A stretch of 64,000 nt of DNA from Cycas panzhihuaensis (Eukaryota; Cycadophyta). Position numbers and translations under genes: made by a program. Below the pieces are notes generated by a model. The model ran no database searches. It was not told the origin of the DNA and saw nothing but the letters and a program-made list of their open reading frames with translations. Each line of letters starts with the position of its first letter. Positions within the stretch are counted from its first letter, which is position 1. Below are positions 44,302-55,356 of this stretch, in pieces. The DNA lies in assembly GCA_023213395.1 (NCBI GenBank), contig CM041465.1, positions 38,819,741-38,883,740 of the forward strand, written 5' to 3'.

Positions 44302-45353
44302 TGATCCCAAAAGAGCTTAGTTGGTGAAGAAGTCAATTATCAACCTTTTCTCCTTGAGATCCTAAGAGTTAGTGTAGAAATCTCAATAACATCAAAACAA
44401 CAATGAGCCCACGAAAGGAAATTCTACACCAAATCATTTATTCTTGACATTGATCCAAAAGTATGAGGAGCAATACTTTTATTAAACTATGAAAATCTCC
44501 ATTTGATGGTGGAGAAATCAACCAGCAAAAGAATGGTAAAATTACAAGGAATAAATGATACAATTATACCATTAGGGGGACTCCAACCCTCCAAAATGCT
44601 TCTCCAAGGATGCTTCCCAAGTCAAGTCTCCAAGAACCACCTCTCCAACCTGTAGTAGGGCTCAATTTATAGAAAGAAACCAAAATTGCATGTTTAACAA
44701 GTGGCAATCATGCAAGTATAACCACTAACCACCAGAATGCATGTTGTCCAAGTGGCTTTCATGCAATTCTTAAAAGTTGCACTTATGTAATCGATCTTAA
44801 CGGACTCCAATTTGGCTCAAATTTGGTACATGTATACGAACGCATGTCCCCTCCACTTCCTCAAAATTTTAGCTCATTTGGATGTCATTTGACTGCATTT
44901 TTATTCATTTAATGATAATATGTATTTGTTGTTTTTCTGTTGTCCAAGTGGCCTTCATGCAATTCTTAAAAGTTGCGGCTTGTAACTGACCTTAACGGAC
45001 TCTAATTTAGCTCAAATTTGGTACACGTATAGGAACGCATGTCTCCTCCACTTCCTCAAAATTTTAGCTCATTTGGATGTAATTTGACTGCATTTTTATT
45101 TATTTAATGATAATATGTATTTGCTGTTTTTTTCTGCTAGCTGTGGGATTAATTTTATGCAAAACAAGGCTTGAACTCTAATCAAATGATATTTTCTGAA
45201 CCCCACCTTTTGTACACATCTAGTGGGATGTGTCTTCTACCTTTACACAAAATTTCATATAATTTTGATACCATTTGGCCATATCTCTTTCAGTTATGCC
45301 AATGCCTAGCATTTTCTGCATCCTGTAAACATATGGTAGATCCTCCTGGATCA
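44302..45353 (-). repeat. 5' LTR of gypsy F
   Basis: This 1052-bp LTR pairs with 38637-39688. The internal duplication is also present here (GTCCAAGTGG at 44746 and 44942, spacing 196). It ends GGATCA at 45353, next to target site TGAGT. Confidence 0.95.
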
Positions 45354-45358
45354 TGAGT

Positions 45359-46760
45359 AAACTTTGGAACAATTGGCTAGGACACCTTAACTACAGGAGC
45401 ATTGCGCTGCTGAAGAGGTTGAAGATGGTGGAAGGATTGCCATTGATTTCCTGCTCAAATGGTGTGTGTGAAAGGTGTATGTATGGCAAGCATCACCACC
45501 ATCCTTTTGCTCGAGAGAATCCTAGAGAGCCAAGGAGAAGTTGGAGCTTGTACACTCAAATATAATGGGTCATCTCCCAAACCCTTCGATATGAGGAGCT
45601 CATTACACCCTTGTGTTTGTAGATGACTACACCAAGAAGGCCTGGGTTCACTTTCTCAAAAACAAGTCAAATGTGTTCGATCGCTTCCGTGACTAGAAAA
45701 CAATGGTAGAAAATGAAAGTGACAAAAAGATTAAGTCATTAAGAAGTGATAATGGCAAGGAGTACGACAACCATGCATTCAATCAGTATTGCCGCAATCA
45801 TGGTATTAAGCGGGAATTTACAGTCTTGTATACCCCACAACAGAATGAATTTGCTAAATGAAAGAACTGTACCATGATAGAGATGCCGAGGTGTATGGTG
45901 CATGCTAAAAACCTGCCACTGGTATTTTGGGCAAAGGTTGTGGCGACTGTTGTGTATATTTTGAACCGGGTACCCACTCAAGCAGTTTGTAGCATGACTC
46001 CCAAAGAAAAATGGACCGGTCGGAAGCTTATCATTAGCCATTTAAGAACTTGGTGTACTGCATATGCCCACATCCCAGATGATACTCACAAGAAGTTAGA
46101 TTGGAAGAGTCTAAAATGCATATTCATGGGGTATTGTGATCAAAATAAAGCTTATAGACTATGGGATCCACATTGGAAGAAGATTGTGGTTAGTCGGAAT
46201 GTAAAACTTGATGAGTCACCAGCATATCATGTTAATAGATCATTAGAAGAGCCTTTTTACCCTCCCCCCCCCCGCCCCGCTGCACTCCCATTCCAAGATT
46301 CATCAAGCAAAGAGGACGATGAGCCAGTCGCTCGAATTCATCAGGAAGCAGGACCAAGTGGGACAAGTAATAGTGAGGAGGCGTCACGAAAAAAATACCT
46401 CCAGCAACAGGTCCTTCTATACTTTTATGGGCAAGGAAGACTATCAAAGATTCTAACGTGGTGATGCAAACCTTGACTGATGATAGAAGAATAAGAAGTC
46501 AGCATGCCAGTCGAACTCTGCTGGTAGACACCAACAACTCCAGTGATCCTAATTCATTTGATGAGGCGAAAGGAGATCCACATTGGAGAGTTGTGATGGA
46601 GGAAGACTATGGTTTGTTGATGAAGAACGATACGTGGGATTTGGTTCTGCTTCCCCCAACGAAGAACCTTGTTGGATGTAAGTGGGTCTATAAAACGAAG
46701 TTCTGCTCTGATAAAGAGGTGGATAAGTACAAGGTTAGACTTGTTGCTCAGAGTTGACTA
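45359..46760 (+). pseudogene. Integrase, linker and RT start of element E
   Basis: GAG-pre-integrase motifs are KLWNNWLGHLNYRSIALLKR and CERCMYGKHHHHPF. The integrase core reads FVDDYTKKAWVHFLKNKSN, then LRSDNGKEYDNHAFNQYC and TPQQNEFAK with a stop in place of the following residue. The frame 45874-46464 is open from WAKVVATVVYILNRVPTQ through AYRLWDPHWKKIVVS into a linker with a run of Pro codons (46260-46276). RT starts with EAKGDPHWRVVMEEDY and GCKWVYKTKFCSD, ending at a frameshift near 46757. Confidence 0.9.
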
Positions 46761-48120
46761 TGAAGAGACGTTTGCACCAGTCTCTAGAATGACAACGGTC
46801 TGCTTGCTCATTTCCTTAGTAGCTGCTTAAAGTTAGGAGTTACACCAGATGGACACCAAGTTTGCATTCCTTGATGGAGATCTAAAGGAGGACATTTACA
46901 TGTTGCAGCCTTTGGGATTCATTAAGTAAGGCCAGGAGCATCTTGTTTGCCGATTAAAGAAGTCAATCTATAGCCTGAAACAAGCACCCTCTGCTTGGTA
47001 TGAGAAAATGGATACCAAGTTGAAAGCTGAAGGTTTCAAAATTTCTAAACTCGACCCGAACCTATATGTGAAACGAAGAGGGACTTCAATAGTTGCTTGT
47101 GTGGTGTATGTGGTTGATTTAATCATCAACGGTAACTGTGACAAGACTATAGCAGAAGTCAAGTCTAATTTGAGAGTTTCTTTTGACATGACAGATCTCG
47201 AGAGACTTCAGTATTTCTTGGGCATTCAGATCAAGCAAATGGATGATAAGATCGTGTTATTGCAGTCACAGTACGTGAAGAACCTATTAGAGAAGTTTGA
47301 GATGCAAAATTACAAGGATATGGCCAAAGGATATGGCCAAACCCTCTGTAGATAGAACGAAGTATTGCTAGTTGGTAGGGAGTCTAATCTACTTGACTCA
47401 TACCAGACCAGATATCGCCTACGTTGTTGGATTGGTTACCCGCTACATGTGAAATCCTTAGGAACTTCATTTGGTTGCAGCAAAGCGGATTCTGAAATAC
47501 CTGAAGGGGACAATCAATCTTGGTCTCGAATACCATCGAGGTGAGGAGACAAGGTTGCATGGCTACACAGATGTTGATTAAGGAGGAGACTCTAACGATC
47601 GGAAGTCCACTATTAGATACATATTTGGTGTCGATAATGGATTTGTTTCGTGGCAATCGAAGAAGCAGAAGACAGTGGCGCTATTTTCTACAAAGGCTGA
47701 ATATCAAGGACTCAATGCTGGTGCAAAGGAAGTAGCATGGTTGCAAGGTCTCTTGGAGTTTCCAATGGACATTCGGTTATCTTTGTTAATAATCAGAGTA
47801 CCATTCGCCTGTCGAAGAATCCAGAGTTTCATGTGCATACAAAGCATATCAAGATTCAACACCACTACATCTGTGAACAGATCAAGTCAGGGAAGCTGCA
47901 AGTCAACTACTGCCCGAGTGAATTCCAACTTATAGACGTGTTCACCAAGCCACTCATTGAAGATCAATTCAAGAAGATGCGTTCCAGATTAGAACTCACC
48001 GATGTTATCCTTAAGGGGGGATGTATCGACAAGGATAAAGAAGCTACAGGATAGTCCCAGCTTTCATGATAACACAACAGTTGCAATCTGCAGGCTCCCC
48101 ACATTCATATTAAGGGCAGA
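46761..48120 (+). pseudogene. Reverse transcriptase and RNase H of element E
   Basis: Motifs in order are DYEETFAPVSRMTTVCLL, MDTKFAFLDGDLKEDIYM and KQAPSAWYEKMDTKL. The catalytic motif reads VVYVVDLIING near 47100: the usual Y-V-D-D has become Y-V-V-D, losing the first catalytic Asp. RNase H is fragmented, but VIFVNNQSTIRLSKNPEFHVHTKH and LIDVFTKPLIEDQFKKM are clear (47770-48000). A purine-rich AAGGGGGGA near 48013 is an early polypurine candidate. The region to 48120 is non-coding. Confidence 0.9.
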
Positions 48121-48475
48121 TGTTAACATGGCAGTTGTTTGTTAAGCCACTAGGTTAATGTTAATGTGGTTTAACTAAGGTGATTAAGCGAAAAAGTGTG
48201 AGTTATTCGGAGGGTCACAACCCTAATCGAATGACACCTATTGAAAGAGTTTAAAAGCCTTGAGGCATTGTGTATTCAATGTATCAAAATCATTGTAGAG
48301 TAAGAAATGTGATCCAGAAGGATCTTTTGTGGTGGGTTTTTTCTCAAAAGGGTTTTTCCATGTAAATCCTATGTATTGTGCATATGTATTCTATGTGTAT
48401 TTTTATTTGCTTCCTGTATGTGGTTAAAGATTCTATGGATGGGAACATACCTGTATGATTTCATGTTCCCGAACA
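48121..48475 (+). repeat. 3' LTR of element E
   Basis: This 355-bp LTR starts TGTTAACATG and ends CCCGAACA, pairing with 35549-35902. The copies differ at many positions, consistent with an old insertion. The target copy TATTG follows at 48476-48480. Confidence 0.92.
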
Positions 48476-48480
48476 TATTG

Positions 48481-48720
48481 TGACAACCAAAGCACCATCA
48501 AAATGACCAAAAATCCAATTTTCATGCCAAAGCAAAGCATATAGAAATTCATCATCACTTTATCAGAAAGAAGGTTCAAAGCAAGGAAATCGACCTTCAA
48601 AACTGCTACAGTTAATAGTGATTAGTAGACATCTTTACCAAGCCCCTAAAAAATGATAAATTTCTACATCTCAAAACTCTTCTAGGAGTTGAGGAGAAGG
48701 AATAAAACCTTAACGGGAGG
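48481..48720 (+). pseudogene. Element D piece 4: C-terminal RNase H and polypurine tract
   Basis: The frame resumes as DNQSTIKMTKNPIF and continues KAKHIEIHHHFIRKK, then LVDIFTKPLKNDKF. This is the standard end of a copia polyprotein. A GGGAGG purine tract at 48715-48720 precedes D's 3' LTR. Two stops lie near 48620-48630. Confidence 0.9.
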
Positions 48721-48939
48721 TGTTAAGGTTAACGTTTTATTTAGAACTTTTTATTGTTAACTTAAAGTATGGGTTAGAATACAACTTATGTTATTATTAA
48801 AAGTAGTGCAAAGTGTTTTCTTTTGGCTCTCTTTCATTGACTCCTCTTTGCATGCTTTGATGTATATGTATTGATGCATCTCTCACTTGTGAATAATGAC
48901 AAGAAGACATTACTCTGGTGTAAATTCTTTTTCTTAACA
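48721..48939 (+). repeat. 3' LTR of element D (219 bp)
   Basis: It starts TGTTAAGG and ends CTTAACA, giving a good terminal inverted repeat, and follows the purine tract directly. Its 5' partner is absent from the window. Sequence after 48939 belongs to the host region. Confidence 0.85.
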
Positions 48940-49965
48940 CAGCATGCATGGGCAAAATGGAAAAAGTGCAAACAGTTCTCACACTAGCAGAAAGAACCGA
49001 CACCCCTTGTCGGGGGATGCAATTAGTACAGGCAGAAAAAGAATGTGGAAGATGTGATCAGCTTCAATGCAATAAAATCAAAGAACAACAGTCGTGAATG
49101 GAACCAACAAACCAAAACACATGTAGAACAGAAACTCTGCATACCAATAGTTTGGGAATTTCAATTCTCATATTGAATTGATGTACATATTTTCAGAACA
49201 CATCTGTGCAAGATTTCAGATTCCAACAGTTTAGCTGTCCAGATTTTCAGATGTCAAACATTGTATAACTGCACCTTTATGGTCCCATAATCCTATTTAG
49301 GTCTCCCATAGATGCTAATAGAACCCTCTGTGTGTGTCTCTCTCACACATACAATAATCCTCTTCATCAAATGCCAGGATATTTTGTAATGGATGAGGAT
49401 AAATGTCCAGCTAACTCTTAAATATCGTCTACCTCGTTACTGCTTTACGGATATACTACAGCATTTTTATGCTTGCCCACTGCATCCCACACGTACCCTC
49501 TAGACTTCAGATTTTAGAAGTTTAAAAGAGTACCTTATGCACTCCTTGGTTACAAACACGCGCGTGTTGTCATTTCGATCCCATTGACTATTTCTGGTCA
49601 TCCGTGGACATTAATAAATTTTTATTTTATTTATGTTTTCGGTTCTATTAATTAGATGTCTCGTGCATCTATGCTTCAAAGGACAAAGACAACTTTGGAA
49701 GCAGTGCAAGTGCTGAGGATATAAATGAAAGACAAAGCTTTCACCATTTGCATAACAGGGAAACAGTGATTTTAAGGGCAGTTTTGCTGTCGTGATAGAT
49801 TCTTATATGGTGCACCTACAGTGTTTTGGCAGATTGTTTGACAATAACATTAAATGGCAGGTAAATTTATAATAGTTGCAGCCCCCAATTGTACTACATT
49901 GAGAGAGGTGAAGGATATTCCTTGTGTTGGAAGACCACAAATAAGAAAATATGAAGAGCACTTAC
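48940..49965 (-). other. Probable start of ALG11 intron 1
   Basis: The segment lies between the 3' end of element D and the splice donor of the ALG11 exon. It is non-repetitive within the window and shows no coding frame. CT-rich and A-rich patches are present, including CTCTCTCACACA near 49338. If the gene is intact, this is the first part of its intron, read right to left. Confidence 0.6.
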
Positions 49966-50271
49966 TTGAGGAGGCTGAAATAGCTTGACCCCGAACCGAT
50001 GCAGGGCACGATCTTCGAGACTTTGGGGCGACGCATCATCACCAGTGTAGATCACACATTTGAGGTGTGGAGCTTCTTCTTGAATTGCCTTAACAGCACA
50101 CCACAGCACCCTCTCACCACCTCCGCCATCATTTGTGTGCGGATGGAAGAACCCCACTGCTCTCCTCCTGTTACTCCTGCCCACCATTATCATAACTCCA
50201 ATGTAAGCAAACGCTACTAATAACATAATGCCCATCAATGTCCCCATCGCAGCCATCATTTCCGTCGCCAT
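49966..50271 (-). CDS. ALG11: ALG11 exon 1 (alpha-1,2-mannosyltransferase), partial gene
   Basis: ALG11 adds the fourth and fifth mannoses to the dolichol-linked N-glycan precursor on the cytosolic face of the ER. The exon encodes 102 residues. The ATG at 50271-50269 has a favourable context (AGAAATGGC). A hydrophobic segment at residues 9-31 fits the N-terminal membrane anchor, and [20 protein letters not shown] (residues 38-57) is the family's N-terminal signature. [17 protein letters not shown] and [11 protein letters not shown] follow, in line with plant ALG11. The exon ends in phase 0 at CAA, followed by GTAAGT, a consensus splice donor. No later exon is recognised in the window, so it is either a gene with a very long intron or a detached exon. 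Confidence 0.9.
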
Positions 50272-50824
50272 TTCTCCTCCCTCCCTATTTGCAATATTTG
50301 GCCAAGCCCTTCTCCCTGACGACTATCTTAATTTTCGGATTAGAAGGTTATAGGGACTGACTTTCCTCCAAATATTGGGTACGTCACTTGGGTTATAAAT
50401 GCGTGCCCTAACGAATGCGTGGGTTGCAACCTGACCTTGGTATAACCTGCACACTTGCTAACTGATTTCGTTGGACGCCATACAACTCCACTTCGCTGGC
50501 TATGACGCTGCTTCCATTCCTATGGACACTCATAATCATCTCTACCGTCGTAGGTTGTTACTCATTAATGTATTGCAAGGTAGTAATAAATTCCAAGGCT
50601 TCCTTTCTGGAATACAAGATTGATGATCAAATCAAACAGCCAAGCCCTTAATTCTCAAATCCAATTGACTGTAAGATAGGCCCCAAAGGTTTAAAAACTG
50701 ACATAATATACGAGCTATGTGGCGTCCGCATGGTCATTACTAGCAATCTAGCGAAATAATATTGATTATTCAACTTTATTCTGGAATTACATGATATTTA
50801 AGGTCAAGTACAACTAAATTCTCC
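50272..50824 (-). promoter_or_regulatory. Upstream region of ALG11
   Basis: On the minus strand, a purine-rich GGGAGGGAGGAGAA sits directly before the ATG and suits a plant 5' untranslated leader. No clear TATA box lies within 150 bases; housekeeping genes of this kind are often TATA-less. No other frame in the region is convincing. Confidence 0.35.
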
Positions 50825-51072
50825 TGTTAGGTGTTCCCTAGTTACACACACGTCATTTAGGTTTCTTGTGCTATTGTTTCTATAGAATCTTTTAATGTTC
50901 TTGTTCTATAGTTTAAGTCTATAGTGTTTATAGCTTGGATGATGTCTTTCCCATTTTATGGCATAATTGTGTATATATATCATCTTTTTCTTTGCTTAAT
51001 AAAAAATCGTGTGTATTTTAAATGGTTTTTATCATTTTGTATATTTTGATAATTTGGGGTTGTTACCTAGCA
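50825..51072 (+). repeat. Possible solo LTR upstream of ALG11
   Basis: The 248-bp stretch starts TGTTAGGT and ends ACCTAGCA, an imperfect terminal inverted repeat (7 of 8). It contains TGTATATATATC (near 50970) and TTAATAAAAAATC, plausible TATA and polyadenylation signals. No 5-bp target duplication is visible, so this is tentative. Confidence 0.3.
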
Positions 51073-52232
51073 AATTTATATATAGCATGTGTTTGTCATT
51101 CTTAAAGGTTAATAATCTCTTTAAATGCCATAAAGGTTTTCTATGGTTTTTCTCAAATTTACTTTCCACACTTGTTTAATATTAAATTTACCTGATGTGG
51201 ACGTTAATATTAGTTTTCTACAATCCCCTTAGTTTTAGTAGGTGGCAAGATTAAGGTGCTTGAAAAGATATTTTATTTTTTTAATACTCACAAATTTGAA
51301 TTCTCTAGCACTAAAGAACAAAATGAATAGTATTTTACACCCATTTACTAATTACAAAATTTATAGTCACTACATTTTATCAAAAATAATTAGTTTTATT
51401 AAATATGAAAAATTACAATCTTTAAAACAAAACCAAGTATTCTAAGATGGCCTGCCCTATTGCAACTATGGACCATGCATAATTATAAAGAAAACAAACC
51501 AAAATCTATCCAATAACTATCAATATTAATAAACTTCGACATATACATAATTATAAATGCAAGCCCAAGATTGTTAAGCCATAAGACCATAGTATTAAAC
51601 ATTATTATGTTAATGAGTGTACCATATACGCAAGGATGGTTCATTAAAATGTGGTGTAAATGCCACAACAACCAATCAAAGAAATTCTAAGTTACACGAG
51701 CAAGGTCAATATTCTCCTAATTATAGGGACTTAACGCCTTTTCTACATTAATTACTAATTGTGTAAGATTATCATAAGGAGGAGAGGCTCGATCCTAGCC
51801 ACACTTATTAAGAACTTGTTTCTCTTACGCATTTTAATCATCATTATTACCTCAAGTAGACAAGCCAACAAAGTAAAGCTTTGACCAAACCATTGAAGTT
51901 ATACATGGGAATTATTTTGTCTTTGTTAAGCATTTGCTTATTCTACCTCCATCTAAGCCCTAAGCTTTTACCACATAGGACTCTAATCACAATGCATGAA
52001 GTGACTTAATAATACTCAATTAGACCCATGAAGTAGCCAATTTCTAAAGTGGCCCCAATTACCCAAACTTTAACCCATAAGGATAAAAACATATAAGTAG
52101 TTGGTGACATGTAATAATGAGAGCTTCAATATAAATAATATGGTATGTGATACCAAAAATACAAGATTAAGCACATAGATCTAGTAATAAAATAAAAGCC
52201 TAGCTAAATTACTGGGTTGATAATGGTTTTGT
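51073..52232. other. No gene seen; AT-rich intergenic sequence
   Basis: The stretch is AT-rich and non-repetitive within the window. The small frames 51242-51445 and 51671-51483 have the composition of random AT-rich DNA and match no family I know. Confidence 0.5.
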
Positions 52233-52542
52233 TGAAGGAATGATAGATTTAAGGAATAAATCACTCACATGCACACAATGGTAATGGAGAATGAAAAAGA
52301 GATGAAACAAGATATGAGAGCAAGCTTGGAGGTGAGAATGAATAATGACTCCCTCCTTGAGATTTCGCCTTTTATTATTGAGGGTGAGCATTAGGGTTAG
52401 GATTTTCCTGCCTAATAACATGAACCTGAAATTATATCTAAATACACATAAAGTGCATTTCACTAAGACACTAATGCTAATAATATATCCTAAGGTCACG
52501 TAATTAATCTACACAAATGACTTTAATACATTAACCTCTTTC
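52233..52542 (-). repeat. 3' LTR of element I (310 bp)
   Basis: On the minus strand the LTR begins TGAAAGAGG directly after the purine tract AAGGGGGGAGT. The end at 52233 (CCTTCA on the minus strand) is inferred from the TG/CA rule and the near inverted repeat TGAAAG/CCTTCA. A minus-strand CAATAATAAAAGG may act as its TATA region. The frame 52209-52499 is not a gene. Confidence 0.6.
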
Positions 52543-52558
52543 AACTCCCCCCTTAATG

Positions 52559-52984
52559 GTGGAAGGTCATTTTTGAGAAAATCTATTATATGAGGTCTTC
52601 ATTTGAGCCTCATTATTACATTGAAATTCTAAATGATACTTTTGTGAGAAAACCCTCATGGGGAATAAAAACCCACAAACTTTCTAAGATCTATAGCCCT
52701 TTTTATAAATTGAAATAGCTAAGGTGGCTCTTTGATGTAGCATGATAGCCAAGCAACTTAAATGTCTAACTTAATTTGCTAAGTCTCCATATATTGTTTA
52801 GGCACCCCCTATGCTCTTTTGTGTTTTCACAAGTTCTGATTTTCCAAAACTAGTACAACCCTTATCCTTATGTGCCTACATGGGATTTTCACAAATATGA
52901 TAGAGCAGAGACTTACTCTTATTCTTCCGCACCAACAAGGGGTTTTCACGAAGAGAATAGAGTATGATGATCCTATTGCCATTT
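52559..52984 (-). other. 3' untranslated region of element I
   Basis: This lies between the end of RNase H (about 52985) and the polypurine tract at 52545-52558. It is non-coding on both strands. It contains two spaced copies of a GTGAAAA-x-CCC-like word on the minus strand (near 52870 and 52945). Confidence 0.5.
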
Positions 52985-53833
52985 TCTTTAATTAGTCGAA
53001 GATGGAGGCCCTAAGGCTGAGCTGCCTTTGAAAATATTCACACTTCACATTTTGTAGCGGTTTAGTGAAAATATCAGCCACTTGATCTGCTATGGGGTAG
53101 TATTCTAGTTGAATTATGTCATCATGAACAAGTTCTCTAATCCTATGGACTTTCGTACTTATGCGTTTGGTACGATCATGAAATACAAGATTTTTTGTCA
53201 TGCAGATTGGTGATTGATCCATATGAAGACTCATAGGATTTGTTTGGGTGATATTCAATGTTTCTAATAATTTTCTTTGCCATATCACCTCCTTACTAGT
53301 CTCAGAAGCAGCAATGTATTCGGCTTCGGTTGTGGAATCTGCAACTATCTTCTGTCATCTAAATCTCCATGATATTAGTGTTGTTCTAAGAAACATTACA
53401 TACCTAGACGTAGATCTTCCTATATCTTTATCTCCTGCAAAGTATGAGTCTGTGTATACAGAAAGCTTGAGGTCTGAATTAGGTTCATACAGTAGACCAT
53501 ATTTATTGGTCATCTTAAGGTATCTCAACACTCGCACTGTAGCCTACCAATGATTCTACTTAGGATTTATCATGAATTATGCAAGAATGATGACAAAGTG
53601 TGTAATATCTGACCTTGTATTGGTAGTGTAGATGAGACTACCTACAAGTTTCTTGTAGAGTGTTGCATCTGCCTCCTTAGTGTCACTATCAGCTGAGAGT
53701 TTAGTATTAGGATGCATAAGTAATATTATTGGTCGAGCATCTTCTAACTGAAACTTTCTTAGAAGATTGTTGATGTATTTTTCTTGGGAGAGGAGAAATT
53801 TTCCATTCTTTTATGTTACTTCAATTCCCAAAT
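52985..53833 (-). pseudogene. Element I: RT end and RNase H
   Basis: From the J junction leftward, the reading is LGIEVT, then KNGKFLLSQEKYINNLLRKF, LYKKLVGSLIYTTNTRSDI and RVLRYLKMTNKYGLLYE. RNase H motifs are VYTDSYFAGDKDIGRSTSRY, TTEAEYIAASETSKEVIW and MTKNLVFHDRTKRI. The polyprotein ends with YPIADQVADIFTKPL. It is broken by several stops. Two open parts remain: 53288-52992 and 53537-53355. Confidence 0.9.
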
Positions 53834-54180
53834 TGTTGGGACTAACCCCAATGTCACTAAGGAACCGCTCACCTAGGGCCCCTCAAAGCCACCTTTGAGG
53901 CCCCTTAGGATACTTAGAGCCTCCCAATAGCCACCAGGAGCCGACGCTACTTTATTAAGATATATATGTTCATTTATTATTGTTATTTTTTAATATATTT
54001 TAAAATTATTTGTCAGCTAACATACAAGTCAGGTAATGCCGCTTGTTGCCTCCCCTAAACTGTATTTAAAGGGTGGGAATACCTCCCTGGTGTTTTTTAA
54101 CACCACCCACTTCGAAAATCACTTTGTTTACTCAAAATGTATTTGATCTAATGTCCTGCTCTGCTCCTCTAAATCCATCA
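53834..54180 (+). repeat. 5' LTR of element J
   Basis: This 347-bp LTR pairs with 62691-63037. CTGTATTTAAAGGGTGGG near 54060 may be the TATA region. The copies differ at many positions by eye, so J is an old insertion. Confidence 0.93.
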
Positions 54181-54194
54181 TTTGGTATTAGAGC

Positions 54195-54989
54195 CAAGTT
54201 CGGATTATTTGATAACTGTTTATGTGATCTAGCTCTTGATATGCTTGGAAAAACTATTGCATATGACTACTTGTTGGAATCCTGGCAAGCCCATCTGTCT
54301 CCTAGAGAAATCGGTTCGAAGTTTCACCTTGTGTAGAAGAAGTTCTCACACTTTGAAGTCAGCATTCTACAAACTAGTCACAGTAACATTACCAGGTTCT
54401 TTGTGTTTTGCGTTTGGATATAAATATATATATATTTCTTTGATATACTTTCTCCAATATATTTAAAAAATCTGGTTTCGTTTGTGGCTCCATTGTATGA
54501 TTATATTCTTTCATGATATGTTTTAAGTTAATGCATCTATTGATTGTTATTATATAAAGAAATTTTTATGATACCTCACTCACCAACACACATTTTAGCA
54601 CATTCTCTCTGCCACCTTTCTTCACTTATAAACTCAATATCTCATGTTCCAAGAACACACTTGAGGAGCATATCTTAAAGTTTTTTTCTAGAAGCCTCAC
54701 CTATGCTAAATTTATAATCCATAAAGTTTTTTTCCCCGAGCCCAATATACTGATATTACGTTTCCTCTATTTACTGCCTCGAGAAGACTTAGAGGAAGGA
54801 GGACTCATGTATTGGGTTCTGGTTTGTTCGTAGTCCCTGGCTCCACTCTAACCACTAGAGTCGCAATATTACCAGGTAATATCTATGGGAATGGGATCCA
54901 TATGCCATCTTTGACAACAATCAGCTAGTGTTTATATACTAAAAAGGAGTAAGCATTTGTGCCATATAACTGTTAGATCTGTCTTTGTC
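54195..54989 (+). other. First part of element J leader
   Basis: This is non-coding sequence after the primer-binding site. A minus-strand CTAGTGGTTAGAGTGG near 54850-54866 looks like a tRNA A box, but no B box follows. AT-rich runs lie near 54420-54475. Confidence 0.4.
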
Positions 54990-55356
54990 ATCGTCCCCCC
55001 CTTTGGTTGTCGTTCAACAGATCTGTAGCATTCTCGGGGGTCTTTGGCAGTCAATAAGAGGTCTTCGAATCGAATCCTCTGGCGCACAACTTCAACATTT
55101 CCTTCTTCACATTATCTTTAATCATCTATTTCTTCAGAGGCATTTTTGAGCCAGAAGACTTTCGGTTTGTTGTTCCTGCATCATTAGAATCATCACTATT
55201 TTCATACTTTGATTCTACTGTGGCTGCTGAATACGACGAGGGCTGTTCTTGAGACTCACGTTTTGAGGTGGCTTTTTAGAGTATTTCACCGTCTCAAATA
55301 TCAAAGCAGTGTGATCCTCTTCGTCTTCAACAATACTAGATGAACGACAACACTAC
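54990..55356 (-). pseudogene. Acidic coding-like segment downstream of the SEC23-H2B fusion
   Basis: Directly after the stop of the fusion, the minus strand reads IVEDEEDHTALIFETVKYS (about 55330-55270). After a frame change it reads ESKYENSDDSNDAGTTNRKS (about 55220-55160). The Ser/Asp-rich style suggests a nuclear or signalling protein, but I do not recognise it. It appears to be a third captured piece, broken by stops and frameshifts. Confidence 0.35.

Larger units (their letters stand above)
38637..45353 (-). mobile_element. Gypsy element F, complete, minus strand, inserted in E
   Basis: Two LTRs of 1052 bp (38637-39688 and 44302-45353) flank gag, protease, RT, RNase H and integrase on the minus strand. 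The target duplication TGAGT is perfect at 38632-38636 and 45354-45358, and E reads across it as ADNVSKLWNNW. The primer-binding site (TGGTATCAGAGC, minus) is at 44285-44296, and the polypurine tract GGAAGGGGGAG (minus) is near 39693-39703. The C-terminus resembles a chromodomain-type tail. It is one of the better preserved elements, with few lesions. Confidence 0.96.
35549..48475 (+). mobile_element. Copia element E, inserted in D and hosting gypsy F
   Basis: The LTRs are 35549-35902 (354 bp) and 48121-48475 (355 bp). The 5' copy starts TATTAACATG where the 3' copy has TGTTAACATG, so the terminal TG has mutated. The target duplication TATTG is perfect at 35544-35548 and 48476-48480. The primer-binding site TGGTATCAAAGC (35903-35914) has one mismatch to initiator tRNA-Met. 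LTRs differ at many positions, so E is old. Its protease-integrase region holds gypsy F. Confidence 0.93.
8560..48939 (+). mobile_element. Copia element D, 5' truncated, split into four pieces
   Basis: One copia element is recoverable from four segments: 8560-9094, 16807-17792, 35462-35548 and 48481-48939. The three gaps hold elements G, B and E. Across each gap the RT or RNase H reading resumes at the exact codon once a 5-bp target duplication is removed (RIDYEEIFAP, KYKAAVAISAAC, IYCDNQSTI). Gag, protease and integrase are missing, so the element was already 5' truncated or was cut by an earlier event near 8547. It is the oldest layer of the cluster. Confidence 0.9.

Noticed and set aside
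51242-51671. Two short frames upstream of ALG11
   Set aside because: They are AT-rich with Lys/Asn/Ile-biased composition, as expected by chance; no homology is recognised.
54790-54900. Minus-strand tRNA-like A box (CTAGTGGTTAGAGTGG)
   Set aside because: No B box at the right spacing, so neither a tRNA gene nor a SINE is supported.
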